A stretch of 64,000 bases of DNA from Kumtagia sp963829135 (lineage in GTDB: Bacteria; Pseudomonadota; Alphaproteobacteria; Rhizobiales; Rhizobiaceae). Location: NCBI GenBank assembly GCA_963829135.1, contig CAWHHO010000008.1, positions 310,001 through 374,000 on the forward strand, written 5' to 3'. The translations under genes were made by a program, and so were the position numbers. Under the pieces are notes generated by a model. It saw only the letters and a list, made by a program, of their open reading frames with translations, did no database searches and had not been told where the DNA came from. Positions 26,107 to 34,294 of this stretch are shown piece by piece (the first letter of the stretch is position 1; every line of letters starts with the position of its first letter).

Positions 26107-26739
26107 ATGACCATTCGCTTCCACAAGCACGACCTGCCGAACCTCGATCACTACAATGTCGATGCGGTGGCGATCGATACCGAGACCCTTGGCCTTAATC
26201 CGCATCGTGACCGCCTGTGTGTCGTCCAGATTTCGCCCGGCGACGGTTCGGCCGATGTGATCCAGATCGCTTCCGGGCAAAAGAAAGCGCCGAACCTCGT
26301 GACCCTTTTGCGCAACCGCAAGATCACCAAGCTCTTCCACTATGGACGGTTCGATATCGCGGTCCTGTTCAATGCCTTCGGCGCCATGGCAGAGCCGGTT
26401 TTCTGCACCAAGATTGCCTCGCGGCTGACCCGAACCTACACCGACCGGCATGGACTGAAGGATATCTGCTCCGAGCTTATCGGCGTCAGCCTGTCCAAAC
26501 AGCAGCAATCTTCAGACTGGGCAGCGGAAACTCTTTCGCCGGAACAGCTTGAATACGCTGCATCGGACGTGCTGTATCTGCATAGGCTGCGCGAGGTGCT
26601 TGCTGCCCGATTGGCTCGCGAGGATCGGACCAGGATCGCCGACGCCTGCTTCCGCTTCCTGCCGACGCGGGCCCGGCTAGACCTGACCGGCTGGCCCGAT
26701 GAAGATATTTTCGCGCATAGCTCCGGCCGGTCTTCGTGA
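26107..26739 (+). CDS. rnd: Ribonuclease D-like 3'-5' exoribonuclease
   Basis: A 210-residue DEDDy exonuclease made of the catalytic domain alone. Ligands are all present: VAIDTETLGL (Asp, Glu), LFHYGRFDIAVL (Asp) and YAASDVLYL (Tyr, Asp). E. coli RNase D has two additional C-terminal HRDC domains that are missing here; short forms of this kind are normal in alphaproteobacteria. The role is 3' trimming of stable RNAs. Confidence 0.88.
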   Translation: MTIRFHKHDLPNLDHYNVDAVAIDTETLGLNPHRDRLCVVQISPGDGSADVIQIASGQKKAPNLVTLLRNRKITKLFHYGRFDIAVLFNAFGAMAEPVFCTKIASRLTRTYTDRHGLKDICSELIGVSLSKQQQSSDWAAETLSPEQLEYAASDVLYLHRLREVLAARLAREDRTRIADACFRFLPTRARLDLTGWPDEDIFAHSSGRSS

Positions 26740-26787
26740 GCCTTGGCGCAGGTGAGCGAGGTTACGATCAAATCGACTGTCTGCGCG

Positions 26788-28332
26788 CTATAGCGTTCCG
26801 TACGCCGCGAGATACCAGCCGCCGCTATCGTAGACTGCCTCAGCCCAGCTGTTGGTAACGAGGTTCTTAAGCCCCCCGAGACTGAGATTGAAGGGGCCGC
26901 TCCCCGTCCGGGTGACTCGAAAACGCGCGCCGACATAGGCATTTGTCGCCGACAGCGCGATGGTCCTGTTTGCCGTCAGTGTTCCGGTGTGCCGCTGCTC
27001 CTCGGCGCTGGTCAGAACGGTCAGGGCGAAATCCGCATTGGTGTTGACCGTCATGGTTCCACCTTGCGATGCGCGCCGCCATCTGGTCGCGTCCGAAACA
27101 AGCTGGCCGCCGCCGCCGCCCAAATCCGAGCAGAAGATCACCTGCCCGGCAGCAGCTACGGAGGGTAGTGTGGCGATGGTGTAGGAGCGCAAGCGAAGAT
27201 GCCTGTTCGCATCGATGACGATGTTGGAGCCGAACATCGCCAACCCTGTCGCGGCCGATATCCGCACCACATCCTGCCGCAGAGTGCCGCCGCCGGCTGT
27301 GCAACTCACGACGCAATCGACGCCGAGCGCGGTGGCCGAGTGAGCTTCGCTGGAAACGAAGGCGATCCGCGCCTGCTGGCCGAATGTGGAACCACTCCAT
27401 GGTCGCGCCGACAGCTCGAAGAGGTTGGCCTCGGCGGCGCCGACGAAGGCCGGCGCGGCGAGCGAGCCATACGCGGCATTGCCGACGACGCTGCAATGCG
27501 CGGCTGTGCTGGTGCGGTAGCTCTCCAGAGTGGCTGTCGAGGTGGAACCGTCCGAAATTGTCTTGAGTTCGCTCGGACCTGCCTGGCTGACGATCAGATC
27601 GCCGGTCATCGTGTCTCCGGCCCGCCCGACGGCATATTGCCTGGTCGCGATCCCCAATGGGCCTGTCGGATCTCCGCAGACCGTGACGCGGCCAGTCGTC
27701 TGGTCGATTGCAAGTGCCGTCGTCCATGCCACGCCGTCGGCGGATACCTTAACCGCAAGATCGTCGCTGCCGGTCAATCCCAATTCGGCGCGACCGGAAT
27801 AGCCGGTTTGCATCAGTAGCGACAGGGTATCGGCGGTACTCTCCTTGTTCAATGTAAGGCGCAGGTCGCCGTCGCCGCCCTCGCCGACCTGCCTTGCCGT
27901 CCACAACGCCTTGTTCAGCTTTGCCGCAAACGGGTTAGCCGCATCGGCAGTCGTGCCGACACCGAGCAAACCAAGGTTTTGCAGTTCTTCGATCGCACAG
28001 AGACGCGCCCAATCAGAGCCGTCCCAGTAGACGAACTGGTCCTCGTCCGCGACATGGCAAAGGTAACCCGGACGCGGCGGATAAAATGACCATGCACCGT
28101 CGAGACGGTGGGCGATCGAATTGTCCTGTCCGCTCCATGCTTCGGAAGCGTCGGAGCCGACGATGAAGCATGAGCCGTTGGCGGGCGATGCCGGCGGCAG
28201 TGCGAGTCCGCGCGTGACGACCGCCAGTTGCACCAGCGCATCGAGTATCCCGATCGCCTCATTGTGCGTGACATGCTTTTGTGCCTGCGATGGCATGATG
28301 TACGGAAGTTCGAGGTTGTCTGTGAAGTCCAT
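26788..28332 (-). CDS. DUF2793 domain protein, phage tail/GTA type
   Basis: A 514-residue protein. The N-terminal 100 residues match the DUF2793 module found on phage and gene-transfer-agent tail proteins (NLELPYIMPSQAQKHVTHNE, then SCFIVGSDASEAWSGQD and FVYWDGSDW). The remainder is beta-rich with repeated Gly/Thr/Ser segments, as in fibre or receptor-binding proteins. No other phage gene is nearby. The start at 28332 matches the domain start; the frame is open to 28596 but that part is not recognisable. Confidence 0.78.
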   Translation of the reverse strand: MDFTDNLELPYIMPSQAQKHVTHNEAIGILDALVQLAVVTRGLALPPASPANGSCFIVGSDASEAWSGQDNSIAHRLDGAWSFYPPRPGYLCHVADEDQFVYWDGSDWARLCAIEELQNLGLLGVGTTADAANPFAAKLNKALWTARQVGEGGDGDLRLTLNKESTADTLSLLMQTGYSGRAELGLTGSDDLAVKVSADGVAWTTALAIDQTTGRVTVCGDPTGPLGIATRQYAVGRAGDTMTGDLIVSQAGPSELKTISDGSTSTATLESYRTSTAAHCSVVGNAAYGSLAAPAFVGAAEANLFELSARPWSGSTFGQQARIAFVSSEAHSATALGVDCVVSCTAGGGTLRQDVVRISAATGLAMFGSNIVIDANRHLRLRSYTIATLPSVAAAGQVIFCSDLGGGGGQLVSDATRWRRASQGGTMTVNTNADFALTVLTSAEEQRHTGTLTANRTIALSATNAYVGARFRVTRTGSGPFNLSLGGLKNLVTNSWAEAVYDSGGWYLAAYGTL

Positions 28333-28683
28333 GCCCATGCCCTGCGTTGAAACCGCGTCGAGCATAGAGCGAAGCGTCCAGGTGGCCGTCGGCGTCGGGG
28401 GATGGAACGCAACTGAAGCGGGACGAGCGCCCAGGGCGGCATCGATACAGGCAATGATTTCAGGTAGTTGCGAAAAGGTCGACGTTGGACATATTTTTTC
28501 TCGTCGCATCCGGACCGCAATTTCTGTCCCCTCCCGCCCAATCTGTGCCGTGCCGGCAATCAGCGGTCGGACACAGCCAGGATTTCTAAGCTGCATATGT
28601 TCGCGATCCGCATGGCAAAAAGGTTGCCGCGCTGTGCCGGGTTTCGCCGAGTGGCAATGACCTCCAGGTGCGGCGGAATCATT
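28333..28683. other. Gap between the DUF2793 gene and the sugar ABC permease
   Basis: About 350 bases. The DUF2793 frame stays open on the minus strand to 28596 but encodes nothing I recognise. I see no tRNA, strong terminator or repeat. It must contain the DUF2793 promoter and the end of the sugar operon transcript. Confidence 0.4.
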
Positions 28684-29670
28684 TCACCGGTCGTCGATGA
28701 TCCTGAGATAGGCGGCGGTGACGAGAAGGACGATTGCTCCAAACAGAATCCGGCGTGCCCCCTCGGGCATCTGCAGGATGGTTAGCAGGGTCGTAAGCAC
28801 CGTCAGGATAAGCGCGCCAACAATTGTGCCGGTGTAGCCGCCTCGGCCGCCGAAGATCGACGTACCGCCTATGACGGCTGCCGCTACGGACGGCAGGACG
28901 AGCGGCTCTGCGAGCGACAGCGATGGCGACTTGATCAGGCCGATGTAGAGCAGACCTGTTATGCCGGCGAGCAGGCCGGAGAGGACGTAGAGCGCCGTGA
29001 TCACCTGCCAATAACGAACGCCGGACAGCCGCGTCGCCTTCTCATTGTCGCCGACGGCGTAGAGCAGTCGGCCGAAACCAGTCCAGCGAAGGGTGAAGAC
29101 GATGAACCCCGCCACGGGAATGAACAGCAGCAGCGAATTGGGAAAGCCGTAGGTTACGCCGGTACCGAGCCATGCGAGACCCGCCGGGATCTTGGCGCCC
29201 GAGGCGATGACGGTACGCTGGTACACCAGCAGGCAGCCGGTGCCGATCAGGCTGGTGCCGAGCGTCATGATGAGCGGGTGGACGCGGAAGACGCCGACGC
29301 CGATGCCATTCGCGAGACCGATAAGAACGGCGGGCATCATCGCAATCAGGATCGCCACAGCCGGATCGTGATTGACGACCTGCGTCGCCATGATGAACGC
29401 GCTCATCGTCGCGACGGTGCCGACCGAAAGGTCGATGCCGCCGGTCAGCATCGTCATCGTCTGGCATCCGGCGAGGATTGCCAGCGGTATGGCGAATTTC
29501 ACCGTGTTGGCAATCCAACGCTCGTTGACGATCCCGGGCCGCATGATCTGCAGGATCAGAACCAGCGCGATCAGCAGAATAAGCAGCGGCACCAGTGGAT
29601 AGTCGCTCATGAACCGCTTGATGCGGCGTGCGGTTGAGGGTGGTTGCGCGACGATGGTGTCCTGGCTCAT
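28684..29670 (-). CDS. yjfF: Sugar ABC transporter permease, YjfF-like
   Basis: A 328-residue BPD_transp_2 permease with 8-10 membrane segments. Typical pieces are AGCQTMTMLTGGIDLSVGTV and LIGLANGIGVGVFRVHPLIMTLGT, and the cytosolic loop GDNEKATRLSGV. Last gene of the transport operon; its ATG overlaps the previous permease stop (ATGA). The two-permease layout and similarity to YtfT/YjfF suggest a pentose or galactofuranose importer. The exact sugar is inferred, not shown. Confidence 0.86.
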   Translation of the reverse strand: MSQDTIVAQPPSTARRIKRFMSDYPLVPLLILLIALVLILQIMRPGIVNERWIANTVKFAIPLAILAGCQTMTMLTGGIDLSVGTVATMSAFIMATQVVNHDPAVAILIAMMPAVLIGLANGIGVGVFRVHPLIMTLGTSLIGTGCLLVYQRTVIASGAKIPAGLAWLGTGVTYGFPNSLLLFIPVAGFIVFTLRWTGFGRLLYAVGDNEKATRLSGVRYWQVITALYVLSGLLAGITGLLYIGLIKSPSLSLAEPLVLPSVAAAVIGGTSIFGGRGGYTGTIVGALILTVLTTLLTILQMPEGARRILFGAIVLLVTAAYLRIIDDR

Positions 29671-30641
29671 TGCGAGCGTCCCCGCATGGCTAAGAAGGCA
29701 CCAAACATGACGACGCAGACCATGATCACCCCTTCGATGATCGCCGTGACATTCGGATCGACTGCAAGCAGCGTAAGGTCGGTGCGGACCAGCCGCAATA
29801 CGAAGACCGCGACGATCGGGCCGATAAGCCCGCCGCGCCCGCCTCCCAGTGCGACACCGCCAAGAACCACCGCGGCGACGCTGGCAAGCAGATACGGGCC
29901 GGGGATCGGGGCACCGATGCCGGTGCTCATCGTGAGAGCGAGCCCGCCCATCGCCCCGAACAAGCCGGAAAGCGCGTAGGCGATTATCTTGGTGCGCGCT
30001 ACATGGACGCCGCTGCGAAATGCCGCAAGATCACTGCTGCCGATCGCGTAGATCGACAAGCCGAGACGTGATCGGCCGAGTGGAATCCAGACTAAACCGA
30101 GGCAGACCAGCAGCAGGATCAGCGGCTTGGGAATCCAGGCGGTGATGCCATCCGGCACTCCGGGTACGGATACGGTTCCAACCACAAACGATTTCAGCCA
30201 TTCGGCCGCCGCGCCCCCCGGCGCGTCGAGCACAAGCAGCGCAGCACCTTGCAACACGAACAGCGTTGCCAGTGTCACGACGATGTCCGGCACACGCGTC
30301 ACGACAATCAGAAGGCCGTTGACCGCTCCCAGAACGAAGCCGAGCATGAGCACGAATGGTACGACGAGCAGGGCGAACTCCTCGCTCGCGCCGTCCATCA
30401 GCGAGGCTGCAGTGACACTTGTCAGCGCCATCATCGAGGCAATCGATAGATCGATGCCGCCGGCGATGACGACGATGGTTTGAGCCGCGACAGCGAAGGC
30501 GTAAGGCAGCACCGCGCGCGCCAGCGAGCCGAAATCGCCCGAGCCGTAGCCCGGCTGGATAAGCTTGGTAGTGATGAACAGAGCGATGAACAGCGCAAGG
30601 AGCCCCAGAAGCCAGCCCTGGCGTCGGATGAAGCGGGTCAC
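29667..30641 (-). CDS. ytfT: Sugar ABC transporter permease, YtfT-like
   Basis: A 324-residue BPD_transp_2 permease, first of the two. It shows IVVIAGGIDLSIASMMALTS, then GAVNGLLIVVTRVPDIVVTLATL and the loop SSDLAAFRSGVHVARTKIIAYALSG. It starts at GTG overlapping the stop of the ATPase gene (GTGA). With the downstream YjfF-like protein it forms the heteromeric channel. Confidence 0.86.
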   Translation of the reverse strand: MTRFIRRQGWLLGLLALFIALFITTKLIQPGYGSGDFGSLARAVLPYAFAVAAQTIVVIAGGIDLSIASMMALTSVTAASLMDGASEEFALLVVPFVLMLGFVLGAVNGLLIVVTRVPDIVVTLATLFVLQGAALLVLDAPGGAAAEWLKSFVVGTVSVPGVPDGITAWIPKPLILLLVCLGLVWIPLGRSRLGLSIYAIGSSDLAAFRSGVHVARTKIIAYALSGLFGAMGGLALTMSTGIGAPIPGPYLLASVAAVVLGGVALGGGRGGLIGPIVAVFVLRLVRTDLTLLAVDPNVTAIIEGVIMVCVVMFGAFLAMRGRSQ

Positions 30642-32176
30642 GGCGCACTCGCCGGTCTTGAGGCGATGTCGGCAAGAATCCCGACGTCCTGCTTCGCGCC
30701 GCGCGCCAGGCCGTAGGCTGCCCGGGTCAGCGCTGCCTCGTCGGCAATTTCGGCGGGAAGCACGTCGACCACCCGCCCGCCGAAAATGACGATGGCGCGA
30801 TCGCAGACCAATTGCACTTCCTCGAGTTCGGACGTGTAGAACAGGATGGACTTGCCCTGTGCGGCCAGTTCGCGCAACAGCCGATAGATCTCATGTTTGG
30901 TGCCGACGTCAATGCCACGCGTAGGGTCGAAGCACAGGATGGTGCGCGCGTCTGCCGCGATCCAGCGGGCGATCGTCACTTTCTGCTGATTGCCGCCGGA
31001 AAGCCGCTGCACCTCACGCTGGGCACGCGTGTCGATCTGCAGCCGCTGAATTGCGGCGCTGACCACGTTCCGCTCGCGCCCGACGTCGAGCGGACCCCAG
31101 TCGCGCAAGCGGGCGCTGAACGGCAATGCGATGTTCTCACGCACCGAACGCTGCTTGAGCAGTGCTTCGCTGCGATCGCCGGGGACATAGGCGATGCCGG
31201 CTCGGATCGCATCGGCAGGGTGGCTGAAAACCAAAGCCTGCCCGTCGACCTCGATCCTTCCGCTTGAGGGATGGATCGAACCCGAAAGGGCGCCGAACAG
31301 TTCGTCCTGACCTTGCCCTTCAAGCGCGACCACGCCCGCGACTTCGCCATTGTAGAGGTCGAAAGACACATTCTGCAGCTTTGCGCCAACGCTGAGATTT
31401 TGGACGCGAATGCGCGTTTTACGCCCTATGCCGGCCTCGGGATCGCGGGTTCGCTGTACCGCAGCGCGCGCCTTTTCGATGCGCGCGCCCAGCATCAGTT
31501 CGACAATGTGTTCCTCTACGCCCGGAACGATATCGACCACGCCGACGGTTTCACCATCGCGCAGCACGGTGGCGCGGTCGCACAGCGCCGAAATTTCGAT
31601 GAAACGATGCGAAATGAATATGACGGAGCGGCCAGCCTTGCTTTGGCGCTTGATGACATCCAGCACGCGCTCGGCAAGGTTGGCCGGCAGCGCGGCGGTC
31701 ATCTCGTCAAGCAGCAGCACGTCGGGCTCGATCGCCAGCGCGCGCGCGAGGTCGAGCACACGAAGCACGGCCAGCGGGATGTCACGTGCGGTGTCGCGTA
31801 AATCGAGATCGGGAACGCCGAGTTCACGCACCCAATCGCGAAACGGCTCCACGGGCGTCTGCGTCAGCCGCAGATTCGAATAGATATCGAGGTCCGGGAT
31901 AAGGGACGGTTCCTGATAGACCGAAACCAGCCCTGCTCGCCGCGCCTGCGCAGGTGAACTAACCTCAAGGGCCTTGCCACGGATAAGAATGCGGCCCGAG
32001 CTGGCCCGGATTGCGCCGGTGAGTATCTTTACCAGCGTGGATTTGCCGGCGCCGTTTGCACCCATCAAGGCGTGCACCTCGCCCGGCAATACGGAGAGCG
32101 AAGCATTGCGCAGCGCCGCCACGGCACCGTAGTTCTTGGCGACGCCGGTGGCGTCAAGGATGGGATCTATCGTCAA
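30638..32176 (-). CDS. ytfR: Sugar ABC transporter ATP-binding protein, YtfR-like
   Basis: A 512-residue fused double ATPase of the RbsA/MglA class. The first domain has Walker A GANGAGKST, the PLAVLRVLDLARALA-type region in place of a strict LSGGQ signature, and Walker B VLLLDEMTAAL. The second has a degenerate P-loop (ALEGQGQDELF), signature RLSGGNQQKV and Walker B ILCFDPTRGIDVGTK. The start is TTG at 32176; no better start is seen. An intrinsic terminator separates it from the binding-protein gene. Confidence 0.88.
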   Translation of the reverse strand: MTIDPILDATGVAKNYGAVAALRNASLSVLPGEVHALMGANGAGKSTLVKILTGAIRASSGRILIRGKALEVSSPAQARRAGLVSVYQEPSLIPDLDIYSNLRLTQTPVEPFRDWVRELGVPDLDLRDTARDIPLAVLRVLDLARALAIEPDVLLLDEMTAALPANLAERVLDVIKRQSKAGRSVIFISHRFIEISALCDRATVLRDGETVGVVDIVPGVEEHIVELMLGARIEKARAAVQRTRDPEAGIGRKTRIRVQNLSVGAKLQNVSFDLYNGEVAGVVALEGQGQDELFGALSGSIHPSSGRIEVDGQALVFSHPADAIRAGIAYVPGDRSEALLKQRSVRENIALPFSARLRDWGPLDVGRERNVVSAAIQRLQIDTRAQREVQRLSGGNQQKVTIARWIAADARTILCFDPTRGIDVGTKHEIYRLLRELAAQGKSILFYTSELEEVQLVCDRAIVIFGGRVVDVLPAEIADEAALTRAAYGLARGAKQDVGILADIASRPASAP

Positions 32177-32211
32177 TGGCGTGAAATTGTTTCGCCTGTT
32201 GTGATTTCATG

Positions 32212-32257
32212 AAAAAGCTGGTTGGGGCGTCAGGCAATCGTCTTGACGCTCCCAACC
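32212..32257 (-). terminator. Intra-operon terminator/attenuator after the binding-protein gene
   Basis: Read on the minus strand, a 13-base-pair stem with one bulge (GGTTGGGAGCGTCA with TGACGCCCCAACC; plus-strand 32220-32232 and 32244-32257) is followed by CAGCTTTTTC. It lies 19 bases after the ytfQ-like stop and about 40 before the ATPase start. Such structures let the abundant periplasmic binding protein exceed the membrane components. Confidence 0.75.
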
Positions 32258-32275
32258 AATCGATGGTCTGCCGCC

Positions 32276-33310
32276 TTACTCGCCCGGGCCTTTGCAGGCG
32301 ACGATTTGGTCCTTCGTGTAGGTGGTCCAATCGGGAATCGAAATGCTAACCGGCCATTCAGGGCTGAGCGACGGATCAGCCGCTGCCTTGAGCTTGGCCT
32401 TGCCATCGTCGCTGGCGTTTTCCCACAGCTGCGGCTCGACCAGGACGGTCTGCTGTGCCGGCTTCTTGCCGTCCAGGATCTGCAGGGCGAGCGTCACGCC
32501 GGCGCCGCCGATCGAACCCGGATTGGTCACGGCCGCGCCCTTCAGGCCTTCGACCGAGTTGAGCTGACCGACGAAGCCTGCATTGTCGGCGCCGACCACC
32601 GGCACCAGCGGTGTCTGCAATTCAACCAGTGCATCGACGATGACGTTGTCGATGCCAGAGGTCCAGATGCCGTTGAACGGGGTGCCGGTGGCGATAAAGT
32701 CAAGGATCTGCTGCTTGCCCTGGTCCTGCTGCCAGCCGGTGAAGACCTCATGCGCGACCTTGACATCCGGGAACTCGGCAAGCGCCTTCTTGAACCCCTT
32801 GTCGCGATCGCTGTCGGCCGAGGCGCCCGCGGCGCCGCGCATGTAGACCACGTCACCCTTGCCGCCGATCGTCTCGAACAGCCACTTCGCGCCCAGATAG
32901 GCATATTGCTCCTGGTTGTTCGAGATGATGTACGCCGTTGGTTCGGTCACAGCCTGATCGACGGCAACGACGACGATGCCGGCCTTGGTGGCTTCCTCGA
33001 GGGCGCTCTTGATGCCGGCCGGGTCTGCCGGGTTGACGACGATTGCGTTGACGCCGGCACTGATCAAATTGCGGATGTCTTCCGACTGGCCGGCCGCATC
33101 CGTATTGCGGTGGGCGATATTGAGCTTTGCGACCTTGCCTGAAGCGAGCGCCTGGGCCTTCATCGCGCAGACCATCTCCTCGCGCCAGCCATTGCCCTGC
33201 ACTGTGTTGGAAATGCCGATCGTATAGGTGCCTTGTGCTCCCGACGTGACGGCAGAGGCCAACAGCGCCGCGCCGCCCAGAAGGGTTGCCAGATGTTTCG
33301 AATTTCGCAT
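32276..33310 (-). CDS. ytfQ: Periplasmic sugar-binding protein, YtfQ-like
   Basis: A 344-residue type I periplasmic binding protein (Peripla_BP_4). Signal peptide residues 1-25 (LATLLGGAALLASAVTSGAQG), then YTIGISNTVQGNGWREEM, IRNLISAGVNAIVVNPADPAG and GADNAGFVGQL. The N-terminal and hinge motifs are those of ribose/galactose/galactofuranose binders. Together with the downstream ATPase and two permeases it gives a complete CUT2-type importer. Confidence 0.87.
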   Translation of the reverse strand: MRNSKHLATLLGGAALLASAVTSGAQGTYTIGISNTVQGNGWREEMVCAMKAQALASGKVAKLNIAHRNTDAAGQSEDIRNLISAGVNAIVVNPADPAGIKSALEEATKAGIVVVAVDQAVTEPTAYIISNNQEQYAYLGAKWLFETIGGKGDVVYMRGAAGASADSDRDKGFKKALAEFPDVKVAHEVFTGWQQDQGKQQILDFIATGTPFNGIWTSGIDNVIVDALVELQTPLVPVVGADNAGFVGQLNSVEGLKGAAVTNPGSIGGAGVTLALQILDGKKPAQQTVLVEPQLWENASDDGKAKLKAAADPSLSPEWPVSISIPDWTTYTKDQIVACKGPGE

Positions 33311-33360
33311 GTGTATTTCCTCCGAGTGAATTTGACGTTTCTCGTTACTTCGGCTTGCGC

Positions 33361-34275
33361 CTATTTGACGAAGGGGCGCAACACGTCCCTGGCAAGCAGG
33401 AAACCGCGCTTCACCTGATCTTCGCTCCCTTCAAATCTCCGGTCCTCGTGCTCGATGATGATCGGCCCATCGTAGCCTGCCCGATATAGACCGGAAAAGA
33501 ACACGTTCCAATCGACCTCGCCAAGACCGGGCATGCGCGGGATCTGCCATCCTATGCCTTCGGACAGGATTCCACGTTCATAAAGACCGTCGCGGTCGAT
33601 CATCAGGTCCTTGGCATGGACATGAAACATATGGGGGCCGAATTCGCGGATGAAGCGCGCTTGGTCAATCATCTGCCATACCAGGTGCGACGGGTCGAAA
33701 TTCATTCCGACGTCGCCACCCCAGGCCTCGAGAATACGCCGCCAGATATAGGGCGAGTAAGCGATATTGTGTCCACCCGGCCATTCATCGTAGCTGAAAA
33801 TCATCGGGCAGTTTTCGAAGGCCAGCTTGACGCCGTTGTCGCGCGCATAGGACACGATGTCCGGCCAGACTTTCAGCGCGTCCTCCCAATTCGCATCGAC
33901 ATGCTTCGACGCATCGCCGCCACAAAAGGTGTTGACCAGGGACACGCCCATGCGGGCGGCGCCCGCGATCACCTTCTTCAGGTGGTCGATGACCGCCTCA
34001 CGATGCGCGGCGTCCGGATGCAACGGATTCGGATAGTAGCCGAGCGCGGAGATGGCGATGCCCTTCTGGCCCAGCGCTGCCACGAGTTCTCTGCCTTCGG
34101 ATGCGGAGATGCCGGCAACGTCGATGTGGCTGGTGCCCGCATAGCGCCGGCTGGGACCAGTGGATTTCGGCCAGCAGGCAACCTCCATCGCTTCGAAACC
34201 GACGCCGCTTGCCCACGCAGCAACGTCCGCAAGGGGCGTGTCCGGGAATGGCGCAGTCAGAATTCCGAGCTTCAT
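33361..34275 (-). CDS. Sugar phosphate isomerase/epimerase (AP endonuclease family 2 fold)
   Basis: A 304-residue TIM-barrel protein of the xylose-isomerase-like family (IolE/IolH, tagatose epimerase). Metal-ligand segments are LAFENCPMIFS (Glu), MNFDPSHLVWQM (Asp, His), FHVHAKDLMID (His) and GPIIIEHEDRRFEG (Glu). The substrate is likely a sugar or keto sugar from the neighbouring importer. It is followed by the binding-protein gene after a 50-base gap. Confidence 0.85.
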   Translation of the reverse strand: MKLGILTAPFPDTPLADVAAWASGVGFEAMEVACWPKSTGPSRRYAGTSHIDVAGISASEGRELVAALGQKGIAISALGYYPNPLHPDAAHREAVIDHLKKVIAGAARMGVSLVNTFCGGDASKHVDANWEDALKVWPDIVSYARDNGVKLAFENCPMIFSYDEWPGGHNIAYSPYIWRRILEAWGGDVGMNFDPSHLVWQMIDQARFIREFGPHMFHVHAKDLMIDRDGLYERGILSEGIGWQIPRMPGLGEVDWNVFFSGLYRAGYDGPIIIEHEDRRFEGSEDQVKRGFLLARDVLRPFVK

Positions 34276-34294
34276 CAGTCCTCCCTCATGTCTA

